Positions 33,071-41,716 of a DNA stretch of 64,000 nucleotides are shown here, in pieces. The notes under the pieces were generated by a model that made no database searches, was not told the origin of the DNA, and saw nothing but the letters and a program-made list of their open reading frames with translations. Within the stretch, counting starts at the first letter, position 1, and every line of letters begins with the position of its first letter. Position numbers and translations under genes: made by a program. Source of the DNA: Anaerolineae bacterium (GTDB lineage Bacteria > Chloroflexota > Anaerolineae > Promineifilales > Promineifilaceae); assembly GCA_019637635.1 (NCBI GenBank), contig JAHBVI010000018.1, forward strand, positions 1 through 64,000. Direction: 5' to 3'.

Positions 33071-33904
33071 ATGACAGACATTCCGGTGGTCATCATGTGC
33101 GGCGGGCAGGGCACGCGCATGGGCAATACGCTGACGAAGAAGGAGCTGGTGGATATTGGCGGACGGCCGTTGCTGTGGCATGTCATGCGCATCTTTTCGG
33201 CGTATGGGCACAACCGTTTTATTCTGGCGCTGGGGCACCAGGGCGACCAGGTGCGCCGTTACTTTTTGGAATATGAGGCCATGAGCCGGGATGTGACCAT
33301 TCATCTGGCCAATGGCGATAACGATAACGACAACGGCCGTCCCCATCTCACGTTCCAAGGCGCATACGAACATCCTCCCTGGGAAGTAACGCTGGTGGAT
33401 ACCGGTCTGGAGACGGGGCGGGGGGCGCGGCTGGTGAAATTAGCTGATTATCTGGCAGACGGGCCGGCGGTCGGCGGCTCAGAAGCCGGGGGCCGCTTTT
33501 TTGTGGCCTATGGGGAAGCGGTGGCCGACATTGATCTGGCGGCGCTGCTGGCTTTCCATGAAGCACACGGGGCGCTGGCGACGGTGACGGGCGTGCAGCG
33601 CCATTCGCAGTATGGGCTAATTGAGGCGGATGCGGACGGCCGTGTCACCCTTTTTGAGGAAAAGCCACTGCTGCCCCAGTGGGTGAATGGCGGGTTTATG
33701 CTGTTTGAGACGGCCGTGTTGGACATCCTGCGCCAGCATTACCGTGAGGATCTGTTTGAAACGGACATCATGCCCCTGCTGATGACCCAGGGTCAATTGC
33801 GCCTCTACCAGCATCATGGTTACTGGCAGTCCATGAAAACCTTACAAGATTACATCACCCTCAAAGAAGCGTGGCAGGCAAACCAACCCTGGCGGGTGTG
33901 GTAG
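33071..33904 (+). CDS. Sugar-1-phosphate nucleotidyltransferase (RfbF/glucose-1-P cytidylyltransferase-like)
   Basis: A 277-residue NTP transferase. It begins VVIMCGGQGTRMG, a variant of the GGxGTRL nucleotide loop, with the conserved Lys in KKELVDIGGRPLLWH. FFVAYGEAVADIDLAAL matches the YGDGVxDID metal site of RfbF, and VNGGFMLFE and YWQSMKTLQDY are the family sugar/dimer motifs. It would make an activated hexose for surface polysaccharide. The next gene begins 5 bases after its stop. An NDNDNGR stretch before HLTFQGAYEH sits on an ACGGCCGT octamer. Confidence 0.85.
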   Translation: MTDIPVVIMCGGQGTRMGNTLTKKELVDIGGRPLLWHVMRIFSAYGHNRFILALGHQGDQVRRYFLEYEAMSRDVTIHLANGDNDNDNGRPHLTFQGAYEHPPWEVTLVDTGLETGRGARLVKLADYLADGPAVGGSEAGGRFFVAYGEAVADIDLAALLAFHEAHGALATVTGVQRHSQYGLIEADADGRVTLFEEKPLLPQWVNGGFMLFETAVLDILRQHYREDLFETDIMPLLMTQGQLRLYQHHGYWQSMKTLQDYITLKEAWQANQPWRVW

Positions 33905-33909
33905 ACTAT

Positions 33910-34695
33910 ATGTTCTTTTTCCTCTCCAAAACCCTCCCCCTTTTCATCTATCCCATTGGCCTGGTGTGCATCCTGTTGGTGTTGGCGATTTTTTTGTGGC
34001 GGCGACGGGGGTGGCAAACGGCCGTGCTGCTCACGGCCATCATCCTCCTTTACCTGGCGGCCAATCCGCTGGTTTCATTGTGGCTGGCGCGTTCACTGGA
34101 ATGGCGCTACCTGCCGCCAGAACCGCTGCCGCAAGTGGACGCCATTGTGGTTTTAGGCGGCGCCACCACCATTGCCGGGTATCCACAGACCACCGTGGGC
34201 TTGAACGAAGCCGCCGACCGGTTGTGGTATGCTGCCTGGCTGTATCACCAGGGGGCTGCCGACCGGCTGCTGCTGACCGGCGGCAAATTGCCCGGCAATG
34301 CCATCTCGGAGGCGGAGCAGATGGCCAAGGCCTTGCGGCTGATGGGCATTCCAGATGAGGCTATGCTGCTGGAAGCAGAATCCATGAATACCTATGAGAA
34401 TGCGGTGTTGAGCAAACCGCTATTGCAGGCGCATGGCCTGGAGACGGTTTTGCTGGTGACGTCGGCGCGGCACATGCCGCGCTCCGCCGCCATTTTTACC
34501 CGGCAAGGTGTTGACATAATCCCGGCGCCTACCGATTATGAGTTTGTGCAGCCAGATTGGGATGAGGGGGAGACCGCCGGCTGGTTTTATTGGGGATTGA
34601 GCCTGCTGCCAGACGCCAAATCGCTGGAACTGACGACCAGTGTGATGAAGGAGTATGTGGGGATGATGATTTACAGGTTACGGGGGTGGATGTAG
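33910..34695 (+). CDS. DUF218/YdcF-like membrane protein
   Basis: A 261-residue protein with two N-terminal transmembrane helices (LFIYPIGLVCILLVLAIFLW and AVLLTAIILLYLAANPLVSL), then a DUF218 domain: VDAIVVLGGATT, RLLLTGGKLPGN, LEAESMNTYENAV and VLLVTSARHMPRSAAIF. E. coli ElyC of this family affects envelope peptidoglycan. It follows the nucleotidyltransferase closely, fitting an envelope role. Its 3' end overlaps the convergent WYL gene by 18 bases. Confidence 0.87.
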   Translation: MFFFLSKTLPLFIYPIGLVCILLVLAIFLWRRRGWQTAVLLTAIILLYLAANPLVSLWLARSLEWRYLPPEPLPQVDAIVVLGGATTIAGYPQTTVGLNEAADRLWYAAWLYHQGAADRLLLTGGKLPGNAISEAEQMAKALRLMGIPDEAMLLEAESMNTYENAVLSKPLLQAHGLETVLLVTSARHMPRSAAIFTRQGVDIIPAPTDYEFVQPDWDEGETAGWFYWGLSLLPDAKSLELTTSVMKEYVGMMIYRLRGWM

Positions 34696-35691
34696 GGCAA
34701 TTTGGTCAAATTGCCCACCATGCCGGGCATACAAGGCAGCTAACTGCACGGCCGTCACCCGTATCTGTTCTCGTAATTCCGGCGGGGAGAGGATTTCCAC
34801 GGCCGTGCCCAACCCCATTAACGCTTCACACGCCGCCTGCGCGGAGTCAAACGGCAGCGAGAGGGTGGCGTACCCCTGCTCGTCGGTGATCCCCGGCTGT
34901 TCCAGCAAAGCATACAAACTTTCGCCAAAAAAGCGCAGCATGTGGGAAATGGCTTCTGGGGCTACACGCGCGGTAACGGTATAGCGTTCCCGGCGGGCTT
35001 CAAATTGGGCGCACCACTGCTGCCAGTAGTCGGCAAGCTGAAACTGGGGCGGGCGACGGCCGTGACCCTCGGACATTTCCGCTTCCTGAATACGGGACAC
35101 GCGGTAGGTTTGTGGATGGGGAAAGTTCGTGATGCCCACCAGATACCAGATGCCGGCTTTGGCCACCAACCCCAGGGGATCAACCAGTCGTTTCACCCAT
35201 TGGCCGTCGGCGCGGCGATATTGGATGCGCAGGCGGCGGTCGGTGAACACGGCCGTTTGCACCAGCGGCAGGAATGGCGTTGGCTCCTCCTGCTGGAACC
35301 AGGCTGCCGGGTCCAGGTAGAGCCGTTCCTGGACGCGCTGCGCGTCTTGTTGGAACGGGGCGGGCAGCGAAGCCGTCAGCTTGAGCAGGGCGCTTTCGCC
35401 CGCTTTGTCTGCGCCCAGGTCGGCCAGCAGACCGGGCACGGTAAACATGAACAGGGCGCGCACCTCGTCCTCCTTGAGGCCGGTCAGGTTGGTGCGGTAA
35501 CTTTCCATGAGCATACAGCCGCCCTGTGGCCCCCGTTCGGCATACACCGGCACACCAGAGGCGCTCAGGGCGTCCAGGTCGCGGTAAATGGTGCGGGGAG
35601 AACATTCCAACCGTTCGGCCAATTCTTCGGCCGTGAGACGGCCGTGTGTTTGCAGCAGCATCAACAGGGAAATCAGTCGGTCAGCGCGCAT
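34678..35691 (-). CDS. HTH-WYL transcriptional regulator
   Basis: A 337-residue regulator. An N-terminal DeoR/HTH_11 helix-turn-helix (RLTAEELAERLECSPRTIYRDLDAL, given here as residues 18-42) is followed by a middle region and a WYL domain (ADGQWVKRLVDPLGLVAKAG ... WYLVG, residues about 165-215) with its C-terminal extension. WYL proteins sense nucleic acid or nucleotides and often regulate defence or DNA repair genes. Nothing nearby suggests a target; convergent with the DUF218 gene. Confidence 0.9.
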   Translation of the reverse strand: MRADRLISLLMLLQTHGRLTAEELAERLECSPRTIYRDLDALSASGVPVYAERGPQGGCMLMESYRTNLTGLKEDEVRALFMFTVPGLLADLGADKAGESALLKLTASLPAPFQQDAQRVQERLYLDPAAWFQQEEPTPFLPLVQTAVFTDRRLRIQYRRADGQWVKRLVDPLGLVAKAGIWYLVGITNFPHPQTYRVSRIQEAEMSEGHGRRPPQFQLADYWQQWCAQFEARRERYTVTARVAPEAISHMLRFFGESLYALLEQPGITDEQGYATLSLPFDSAQAACEALMGLGTAVEILSPPELREQIRVTAVQLAALYARHGGQFDQIALHPPP

Positions 35692-35729
35692 GGGGGAAGT
35701 TTACCGGCGGCAGGTGGGGGTGGCAAGGT

Positions 35730-35858
35730 GAGGGGGTGAGGAGGTGAAGAGGTGAGCAGGTGAGGGGGTGACAAGACGCCTAATCACACGACACGGATAA
35801 CCGATAACGGTTTACGGCTCACGTTTTACGCCTTACGATTTACGGTTTACGGTCTACG
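35730..35858. repeat. Two tandem-word tracts (GGTGAGG and ACGGTTTACG)
   Basis: GGTGAGGGGGTGAGGAGGTG-type units (35730-35770) are followed by TAACCGATAACGGTTTACGG-type units up to the VOC gene stop. The second tract is the word-B family. Confidence 0.7.
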
Positions 35859-36266
35859 CCCCGCCGGCGCTGGCCATTGGGGGTCCAGGAAGGTCTGAAT
35901 TTCAATCAAGTAGCCGTTAGGGTCGCGGGCGAAGAGTTGGTAGATGTTGAAGCGGGGGTTGTGGGTAGGGGGCTTTTCGATGGGAACATGATGGGCCAGC
36001 AGATAGGTATACCAGGTGTCTACGTCCGGGGAGACCAGTGTGAGGATGATGCCCTGGGTGGAGAAGGTGTTACCCGCCTCGGCGCTGAGCGCCTGGCAAA
36101 AGCCAATATAGGCGTCACCGCCGGTGGCATAAATGCGGCAGACGCCCTGATCCAGAACGAGGGGAAGCTGGAGAATGGTTTCATAGAACACGGCCGTAGC
36201 CGCCAGATCGGCCGTATACAAGAAAGTCACTTGCTGCTCAATCGCTGGTCGTTGCATGGCACTCAT
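35847..36266 (-). CDS. VOC (glyoxalase/bleomycin-resistance) family protein
   Basis: A 139-residue small metalloprotein of the VOC fold. QQVTFLYTADLAATAVFYE and VSPDVDTWYTYLLAHH with FNIYQLFARDPNGYLIEIQTF are the two beta-alpha-beta halves; the final E in YLIEIQ is a usual metal ligand. Specific activity cannot be named. I start at 36266 (MSAMQRP). The C-terminal PAGRRP is coded at the edge of a word-B tract. Confidence 0.85.
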   Translation of the reverse strand: MSAMQRPAIEQQVTFLYTADLAATAVFYETILQLPLVLDQGVCRIYATGGDAYIGFCQALSAEAGNTFSTQGIILTLVSPDVDTWYTYLLAHHVPIEKPPTHNPRFNIYQLFARDPNGYLIEIQTFLDPQWPAPAGRRP

Positions 36267-36337
36267 TATCTTCAAAAGTTACAAGGGGCCAATTTTGTTA
36301 CGGCTATTCATTTGCCAGTATTCTGCGAGAGCGGATT

Positions 36338-36733
36338 TCACTTTGTACCAGGTGCGATTTTGGCAAGCATCCACGCTTCGGCGCTGCGGAGGTCGCGGAA
36401 AACCTGGGTGTCAATGGCCTCATCATCCGCAAATGCCTGCCACATGCGTGACAGGCCATAAATCAGGTCATCTGGCGCGACACAGGCGATCACCAGTTGA
36501 GAAAGTGATTGTACCGCCTGTTTATCCTGCCCGGCCATGGCCGGAATCCTATCTATGTTCACCGATATTATCGTCGCCTCTGAAAAATCCCAAAGCTGGA
36601 ACCGCGCCAGATCGCTATCCGGGAATTCTGTGTAAAGCCAGCGGTTGGCTGCTAAAATTTCCGGTCCAGTGATGGCGCCTGTGGCCCTAAAAGCGATGTA
36701 CTGACCATGGGCAATTCGGTGTTCGATTGGCAT
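36338..36733 (-). CDS. Hypothetical protein, STAS/SpoIIAA-like fold
   Basis: A 131-residue soluble protein. The pattern GQYIAFRATGAITGPEILAA, FQLWDFSEATIISV and FADDEAIDTQVFRDLRSAEA is similar to the SpoIIAA-like/STAS-fold proteins found widely as orphans (a strand, helix, D-x-S strand, helix). No kinase or phosphatase partner is adjacent. It is divergent from gntK across a 69-bp promoter gap. Function unknown. Confidence 0.6.
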   Translation of the reverse strand: MPIEHRIAHGQYIAFRATGAITGPEILAANRWLYTEFPDSDLARFQLWDFSEATIISVNIDRIPAMAGQDKQAVQSLSQLVIACVAPDDLIYGLSRMWQAFADDEAIDTQVFRDLRSAEAWMLAKIAPGTK

Positions 36734-36744
36734 GGTATCATTTC

Positions 36745-36773
36745 CTGACGGTTGTTATCATCCGCATTATAGG
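36745..36773 (+). promoter_or_regulatory. Promoter of the gluconate cluster
   Basis: CTGACG (36745-36750), 17-bp spacer, TATAGG (36768-36773), about 30 bases before the gntK start. Each hexamer matches consensus at four positions. Confidence 0.45.
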
Positions 36774-36802
36774 AGTTCTGCCGGGAAGTACAAGGTGTAC
36801 GC

Positions 36803-37288
36803 ATGACTGTTTTTGTCATCATGGGCGTTTCTGGCTGTGGCAAATCCACCATCGGCCAGGCATTGGCCGACCGGTTGGGCTGCGCCTTTTTCGACGGCGA
36901 TCATTTTCATCCGCCGCAAAATGTGGCTAAAATGGCGGGTGGACACCCACTGACGGATGAAGACCGTATTCCCTGGCTGGCGCGGCTGCACGAGATGATG
37001 GCGGCACATGAAACAAAAGGCGAAACGGCCGTGTTCGCCTGTTCCGCCCTTAAAAAGAAATACCGGGATCAACTGCGGGGTGGGTTAACGGCCGTGCAGT
37101 TCATCCACCTGCAAGGCAGCTTCGACCTGATCTGGGCACGAATGCAGGCGCGGCAAGGACACTACATGAAAGCCCCTATGCTGCAAAGCCAATTCGACGC
37201 CCTCCAACCCCCCGGCCCCGACGAAGCACTCACCATCCCGGCCGACGAGGAAATAGAAACAATTCTGGATATGATTTGTACAAAATGA
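36803..37288 (+). CDS. gntK: Gluconokinase
   Basis: A 161-residue kinase converting gluconate to 6-phosphogluconate. Walker A is MGVSGCGKSTIG, then FFDGDHFHPPQNVAKMAGGHPLTD in its usual place, PWLARL and the Lys-rich SALKKKYRD. Length is normal. It is followed at once by gnd and eda, so 6-phosphogluconate can go to the pentose pathway, with eda offering the last Entner-Doudoroff step. The gap to gnd is a word-A hairpin. Confidence 0.95.
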   Translation: MTVFVIMGVSGCGKSTIGQALADRLGCAFFDGDHFHPPQNVAKMAGGHPLTDEDRIPWLARLHEMMAAHETKGETAVFACSALKKKYRDQLRGGLTAVQFIHLQGSFDLIWARMQARQGHYMKAPMLQSQFDALQPPGPDEALTIPADEEIETILDMICTK

Positions 37289-37363
37289 GATTAGAGATTA
37301 GAGATTGGAGATTGGAGATTGGAGATTCAATCGCTAATCTCCAATCTCTAATCGCCAATCTCC
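37286..37363. repeat. Word-A hairpin
   Basis: GAGATTAGAGATTAGAGATTGG faces CGCTAATCTCCAATCTCTAATC. It overlaps the gntK stop and ends just before the gnd ribosome site. Confidence 0.8.
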
Positions 37364-37374
37364 AAAAGGAAACC

Positions 37375-38829
37375 ATGCACCCACAAGCAGACATCGGACT
37401 CATTGGATTGGCCGTCATGGGCCAAAATCTGGTACTGAACATGGACGATCACGGCTTCACCGTCGCCGTCTACAACCGTACTGTGGAAAAAGTAGACCAA
37501 TTCCTGGCCAACGAGGCCAAAGGCACAAAGGTCATCGGCGCACACTCGTTAGAAGAACTGGTAAGCCATCTGAAACGGCCGCGCCGCGTCATGTTGATGG
37601 TTAAAGCGGGCGCGCCGGTAGACGCCACCATCGCCCAATTGGCGCCCCTGCTGGAACCGGGCGACATCATCATAGATGGCGGCAACTCCCATTACCCGGA
37701 CAGCACCCGCCGCGCCCAGGAATTGGCCGCGCAAGGTCTGTTGTTCATCGGTACGGGCGTCTCCGGCGGCGAGGAGGGGGCGCGGTTTGGCCCCTCCATC
37801 ATGCCCGGCGGCCACCCCGACGCCTGGCCGCACGTCAAACCGATCTTCCAGGGCATCGCCGCCAAAGTGGCCGACGGTTCCCCCTGCTGCGATTGGGTCG
37901 GCGAAGAAGGGGCCGGGCACTTTGTCAAAATGGTGCATAACGGCATTGAATATGGCGATATGCAACTCATCGGCGAGGCGTATGACCTGATGCGGACGGC
38001 GTTGGGGCTGAGTAATGATGAGATGAGTGCCGTCTTTACCGATTGGAACAAGGGGGAGTTGGATTCCTACCTGATCGAGATCACGGCCGACATCCTGGCC
38101 TACAAAGACGAACACGGCCGTGCCCTGGTAGACCTCATTCTGGACGCGGCCGGGCAAAAGGGGACGGGTAAGTGGACGGCCGTGACTGCTCTGGATACCG
38201 GCGTACCGCTCACCCTGATCGCCGAAGCCGTTTTTGCCCGCGCCCTCTCTGCGCTGAAGGAAGAGCGGGTCGCAGCGGCAAAGGTATTGGGGTCGCCCAT
38301 TCCCCCCTTCACCGGCGACAAAGCCGCCTTCATTGAAGATTTACGCCAGGCGTTGTTCGCCGCCAAGATCATCTCCTACACGCAGGGGTACATGCTCATG
38401 CGGGCGGCGACGATTGAGTTTGGTTGGCAGTTGGCCTATGGCAACATTGCCTTGATGTGGCGCGGTGGCTGCATTATCCGCGCCGCCTTCCTGGATGACA
38501 TCAAAGCGGCCTTTGACGCCAATCCCGACCTGATCAACCTGTTGCTGGCCCCGTTTTTCCAGGCCAAAGTACAGGCAGCGGAAAAGGCGTGGCGACGGGT
38601 GGTGAGTACGGCCGTGAGCCTGGGCATTCCTGTTCCCGCCCTCTCCAGCGCCCTGGCCTTCTACGATGGCTACCGCCGCGAACGACTGCCCGCCAACCTG
38701 CTGCAAGCCCAGCGTGACTACTTCGGCGCCCACACCTATGAACGCACCGACCAACCACGCGGCCAATTCTTCCATACCAATTGGACCGGCCAGGGCGGCG
38801 ACGTGACGGCCTCATCGTACAATGCATAA
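37375..38829 (+). CDS. gnd: 6-phosphogluconate dehydrogenase, decarboxylating
   Basis: A 484-residue enzyme making ribulose-5-phosphate, CO2 and NADPH. The nucleotide-binding start is DIGLIGLAVMGQNLVLNMDD. FIGTGVSGGEEGARFGPSIM and GAGHFVKMVHNGIEYGDMQL hold the catalytic Lys and substrate residues, and the C-terminal end is YERTDQPRGQFFHTNWTG. The start at 37375 has AAGGAAA; an upstream frame only translates the word-A repeat. Its product ribulose-5-phosphate is also an RpiB-type substrate. Confidence 0.97.
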   Translation: MHPQADIGLIGLAVMGQNLVLNMDDHGFTVAVYNRTVEKVDQFLANEAKGTKVIGAHSLEELVSHLKRPRRVMLMVKAGAPVDATIAQLAPLLEPGDIIIDGGNSHYPDSTRRAQELAAQGLLFIGTGVSGGEEGARFGPSIMPGGHPDAWPHVKPIFQGIAAKVADGSPCCDWVGEEGAGHFVKMVHNGIEYGDMQLIGEAYDLMRTALGLSNDEMSAVFTDWNKGELDSYLIEITADILAYKDEHGRALVDLILDAAGQKGTGKWTAVTALDTGVPLTLIAEAVFARALSALKEERVAAAKVLGSPIPPFTGDKAAFIEDLRQALFAAKIISYTQGYMLMRAATIEFGWQLAYGNIALMWRGGCIIRAAFLDDIKAAFDANPDLINLLLAPFFQAKVQAAEKAWRRVVSTAVSLGIPVPALSSALAFYDGYRRERLPANLLQAQRDYFGAHTYERTDQPRGQFFHTNWTGQGGDVTASSYNA

Positions 38830-38836
38830 CCCCTAT

Positions 38837-38950
38837 TGTCATTCCAAGGAGTCTTCGACAGCCTGCCCTGAGTTTGTCGAAGGGAGGAATCTTTGCCGAC
38901 TGACTGTAGCGCAAAGATTCCTCGCTCCGCAGACTCCGCTCGGAATGACA
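38837..38950. repeat. MITE-like element with TGTCATTCC inverted ends
   Basis: The element runs from TGTCATTCCAAGGAGTC to GACTCCGCTCGGAATGACA with an inner GAGGAATCTTTGC / GCAAAGATTCCTC inverted pair, so it folds into a long two-part hairpin. It carries no gene and sits between gnd and eda. Confidence 0.75.
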
Positions 38951-38969
38951 TGGGGAAGGGAAGAGATGT

Positions 38970-39611
38970 ATGGAAGGTGTTTTGGCGCAAATTGGCGAGA
39001 TGGGTTTGGTGCCGGTGGTGGTGATGGATGATGCCGATGACGCACCGGCATTGGGGCAGGCGCTGCTGGCGGGAGGACTGCCGTGTGCGGAGATTACTTT
39101 TCGCACGGCCGTTGCCGCCGACGCGATTCGATTATTGACGGCCGAATGTCCAGAGATATTGGTAGGGGCAGGTACGGTGTTGACGGTGGCGCAGGCGGAA
39201 ACGGCCGTGGCCGCCGGGGCGCGTTTCATTGTCACCCCTGGGTTTGATGCGGCGGTGGTGGATTGGTGTCTGGCGCAGAATGTACCGGTGACGCCGGGCG
39301 TGATGACGCCCACCGAAATCAACATGGCGCGCAACAAGGGCTTGAGCCTGCTCAAATTTTTCCCGGCCGAAGCGGCAGGGGGTGTGAAAGCGTTGCAGGC
39401 CATTGGCGGGCCGTATCGGGGGGTGAAGTTTATGCCGACGGGGGGGATCACGGCCGTGAACCTGCCCGATTATCTCCGTTTGCCGATGGTTCACGCCTGT
39501 GGCGGTAGCTGGATGGTCGCGCCCGCGCTGATCAAGGGCGGCGAGTTTGGCCAGATCACCCGCCTCACAGCCGAAGCCATGACCATCGTCCGCCAAATAA
39601 GGAGCGGCTAA
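38970..39611 (+). CDS. eda: KDPG/KHG aldolase
   Basis: A 213-residue class I aldolase cleaving 2-keto-3-deoxy-6-phosphogluconate to pyruvate and glyceraldehyde-3-phosphate. LPCAEITFRTAVAADAI has the catalytic Glu, VGAGTVLTVAQAE the phosphate loop, LLKFFPAEAAGG the Schiff-base Lys and FMPTGGITAVNLPDYL the phosphate site. No edd (dehydratase) is in the window, so it may act on hexuronate products or with a distant edd. Confidence 0.94.
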   Translation: MEGVLAQIGEMGLVPVVVMDDADDAPALGQALLAGGLPCAEITFRTAVAADAIRLLTAECPEILVGAGTVLTVAQAETAVAAGARFIVTPGFDAAVVDWCLAQNVPVTPGVMTPTEINMARNKGLSLLKFFPAEAAGGVKALQAIGGPYRGVKFMPTGGITAVNLPDYLRLPMVHACGGSWMVAPALIKGGEFGQITRLTAEAMTIVRQIRSG

Positions 39612-39674
39612 AAACACAGTTTGTCTCCCCATTCCTGAGGCTACAATTCTGGCTTCGACGAAAAAATGATAGGT

Positions 39675-39722
39675 GGAGGAGAGGCTTTAGCCGATGCGTG
39701 GTTCGCCTAAAGGCTCTCCTCC
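39675..39722. repeat. 20-bp palindrome (GGAGGAGAGGCTTTAGCCGA)
   Basis: Arms 39675-39694 and 39703-39722 pair with two mismatches. The same GAGGCTTTAGCCGA core forms a perfect 22-bp palindrome at 51158-51208. Confidence 0.8.
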
Positions 39723-39751
39723 GGTTGTCCACATGAAAGCAAGAGTTGGGA

Positions 39752-40414
39752 ATGGCTATGGCAAATTGGTTCCAATCAAAAAAGATCAGGCGCGTGTTGT
39801 GGGGGTTGTTGCTGTTTTGGTTCCTGGTTGTCTCTTTTCCTTTTTTGTGGCGGGGGTATGTGCAGTGGCAGTACGGCCGTCTGGTTTACGAAGCTGACCA
39901 TGTGCCCTCCCAACCCGTAGCCATTGTTTTTGGCGCCGGTTTGCGTCGTGATGGGTTTTTAAGTGCTGTATTGGTTGACCGTATGGATGTAGCCATTGCC
40001 CTTTATGAAGCTGGAATTGTGCAGAAGCTGTTGGTCAGTGGTGACAATCGGTTTGAGAATTACAATGAGCCGGGGGCGATGATGGCTTATGCCATCAGCC
40101 GGGGTGTTGATCCCGCCGATGTGCAGCCCGATTATGGCGGCCGTCGCACCTACGACAGCTGCTACCGGGCCAGGCACATCTTCCAGGTAGACGAGGCCAT
40201 TCTGGTCACACAGGAGTTCCATTTGCCCAGAGCATTATTCACCTGCGAGCAGTTAGGAGTCGATGTGGTTGGGGTGTCGGCAAGTTCACGGCCGTACCTC
40301 CGCCAGCGCTGGTTTACCATCCGGGAAATGGGAGCCACGTTGCAGGCGTTGGCGGACGTGCTCCGCCGTGAACCTGCGCCGGTTTTGGGTGAGCCGATTC
40401 CATTGACGAATTGA
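39752..40414 (+). CDS. SanA/YdcF-like DUF218 membrane protein
   Basis: A 220-residue inner-membrane protein with one N-terminal helix ([19 protein letters not shown]). The DUF218 domain follows: [58 protein letters not shown] and [17 protein letters not shown]. These match SanA, linked to vancomycin exclusion at high temperature in E. coli. The ATG at 39752 is preferred over the upstream TTG. A REP-like repeat follows. Confidence 0.88.
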   Translation: MAMANWFQSKKIRRVLWGLLLFWFLVVSFPFLWRGYVQWQYGRLVYEADHVPSQPVAIVFGAGLRRDGFLSAVLVDRMDVAIALYEAGIVQKLLVSGDNRFENYNEPGAMMAYAISRGVDPADVQPDYGGRRTYDSCYRARHIFQVDEAILVTQEFHLPRALFTCEQLGVDVVGVSASSRPYLRQRWFTIREMGATLQALADVLRREPAPVLGEPIPLTN

Positions 40415-40439
40415 AACATGGCTTGTGAGGGCAGATAAA

Positions 40440-40540
40440 TCTGCACCCACAAAAAGCAAAGTCGGCCTTCGCCGACTGGGACTTAGCCCACGAAGGTGGG
40501 CTTTGCCTCCTGTAGCCGCGATTTTAATCGCCGGGAATTT
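40440..40540. repeat. REP-like palindromic element, copy 2
   Basis: GTCGGCCTTCGCCGAC, AGCCCACGAAGGTGGGCT and CGCGATTTTAATCG are three adjacent hairpins, with the conserved GCAAAG before and TTGCC/TAGCC between. Same arrangement as the copies at 43045-43276. Confidence 0.85.
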
Positions 40541-40587
40541 ATTGGTTGCCAGCAATCCTCCTGCTGCCCACCCAACTCATCATCTGT

Positions 40588-41637
40588 TTACTGCTCACTG
40601 CTCACCACCCGATCCCGTAACTGACCGCAGCCTGCCTGGATGTCAATGCCCCGGCGGACGCGCACGGTGCTGCTGACGCCGTAGCGGGCCAATTCGGCCT
40701 GGAACGCGGCCACCCGTTCGCGGGAGGAGGGCTGCCCACCATAGCCGGCGGTGGGGTTGAGGGGGATGAGGTTGACGTGGCACAGCAGGCCGTGCAGTAG
40801 TTTGCCCAGCGCCTGTGCCTGCTCTCTTGTGTCGTTTTCGTGGGCGATGAGCGCCCATTCAAAGGTGAGGCGGCGGCCCGTTTTCTCCACGTAGTAGCGA
40901 CAGGCGTCCAGCACCTCGGCGATGGGCCAGCGGCGATTGACGGGAATGAGTTTGTCGCGCTCCTCGTCAGTGGCGGCGTGTAATGAAACAGCCAACGGGG
41001 TCTGGCGCTGTTCGTCGGCGTAGCGGCGGATGGCGGGTACCAGGCCCACGGTGCTGATGGTGATTTTGCGTGCGCCCAGGTTGAAGCCGGTGGGGTCGGT
41101 AAGGCGGTCTACGGCCGTCATCGTATTCGTATAGTTGTGCAGCGGCTCGCCCATGCCCATCATCACAATGTTGGTGACATGTTCACCCGTTGGCGCCAGT
41201 TCGCGGGCAAAGTGCAGCACCTGGGCCACAATCTCGCCCACGCTGAGGTGGCGGAAAAAACCCATCTGCCCGGTGGCGCAAAAGACGCAGCCCATGGCGC
41301 AGCCCGCCTGGGTGCTGATGCACAGCGTCCGCCGTTTGTCGTATCGCATCAACACCGTTTCAATAAATTGGCCGTCCGGCAGTTGGAACAGCACTTTTTT
41401 GGTGAATCCATCGCTGGAAATTTGTTCGCTGGCGATGGGGAGGGGGGCCAGGGGGGAGGCCGTAGTCAACTTCTCCCGCAACCCCTTCGGCACATTCGCC
41501 ATCGCCGCCACATCCGGCACATATTTCTGGTACAACCACTCCCACACCTGCTGGGCGCGGAACTTCGGCTCGCCCATGTCGGCGAGAAGTTGAGAGAGTT
41601 CGTCAAAGGAAAGGTCGTAGAGAGATTGTTGTTGCAT
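40588..41637 (-). CDS. rlmN: Dual-specificity RNA methyltransferase RlmN
   Basis: A 349-residue radical-SAM enzyme that methylates A2503 of 23S rRNA and A37 of some tRNAs. The N-terminal domain has PKFRAQQVWEWLYQKYV. The radical-SAM cysteines are in STQAGCAMGCVFCATG, with GMGEPLHNYTN and STVGLVPAI, and the C-terminal catalytic Cys lies in RRGIDIQAGCGQL. All key residues are present. A word-A hairpin lies upstream. Confidence 0.96.
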   Translation of the reverse strand: MQQQSLYDLSFDELSQLLADMGEPKFRAQQVWEWLYQKYVPDVAAMANVPKGLREKLTTASPLAPLPIASEQISSDGFTKKVLFQLPDGQFIETVLMRYDKRRTLCISTQAGCAMGCVFCATGQMGFFRHLSVGEIVAQVLHFARELAPTGEHVTNIVMMGMGEPLHNYTNTMTAVDRLTDPTGFNLGARKITISTVGLVPAIRRYADEQRQTPLAVSLHAATDEERDKLIPVNRRWPIAEVLDACRYYVEKTGRRLTFEWALIAHENDTREQAQALGKLLHGLLCHVNLIPLNPTAGYGGQPSSRERVAAFQAELARYGVSSTVRVRRGIDIQAGCGQLRDRVVSSEQ

Positions 41638-41716
41638 GAGATTGGGAGATTGGGAGACTGGGAGATTGGGAGATTGGCATGACCGAATCTCCTAATCTCC
41701 TAATCTCTCAATCTCG
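41638..41716. repeat. Word-A hairpin
   Basis: GAGATTGGGAGATTGGGAGA words face CGAATCTCCTAATCTCC words between the HAD gene and rlmN; the last HAD residues are coded in its right side. Confidence 0.8.
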
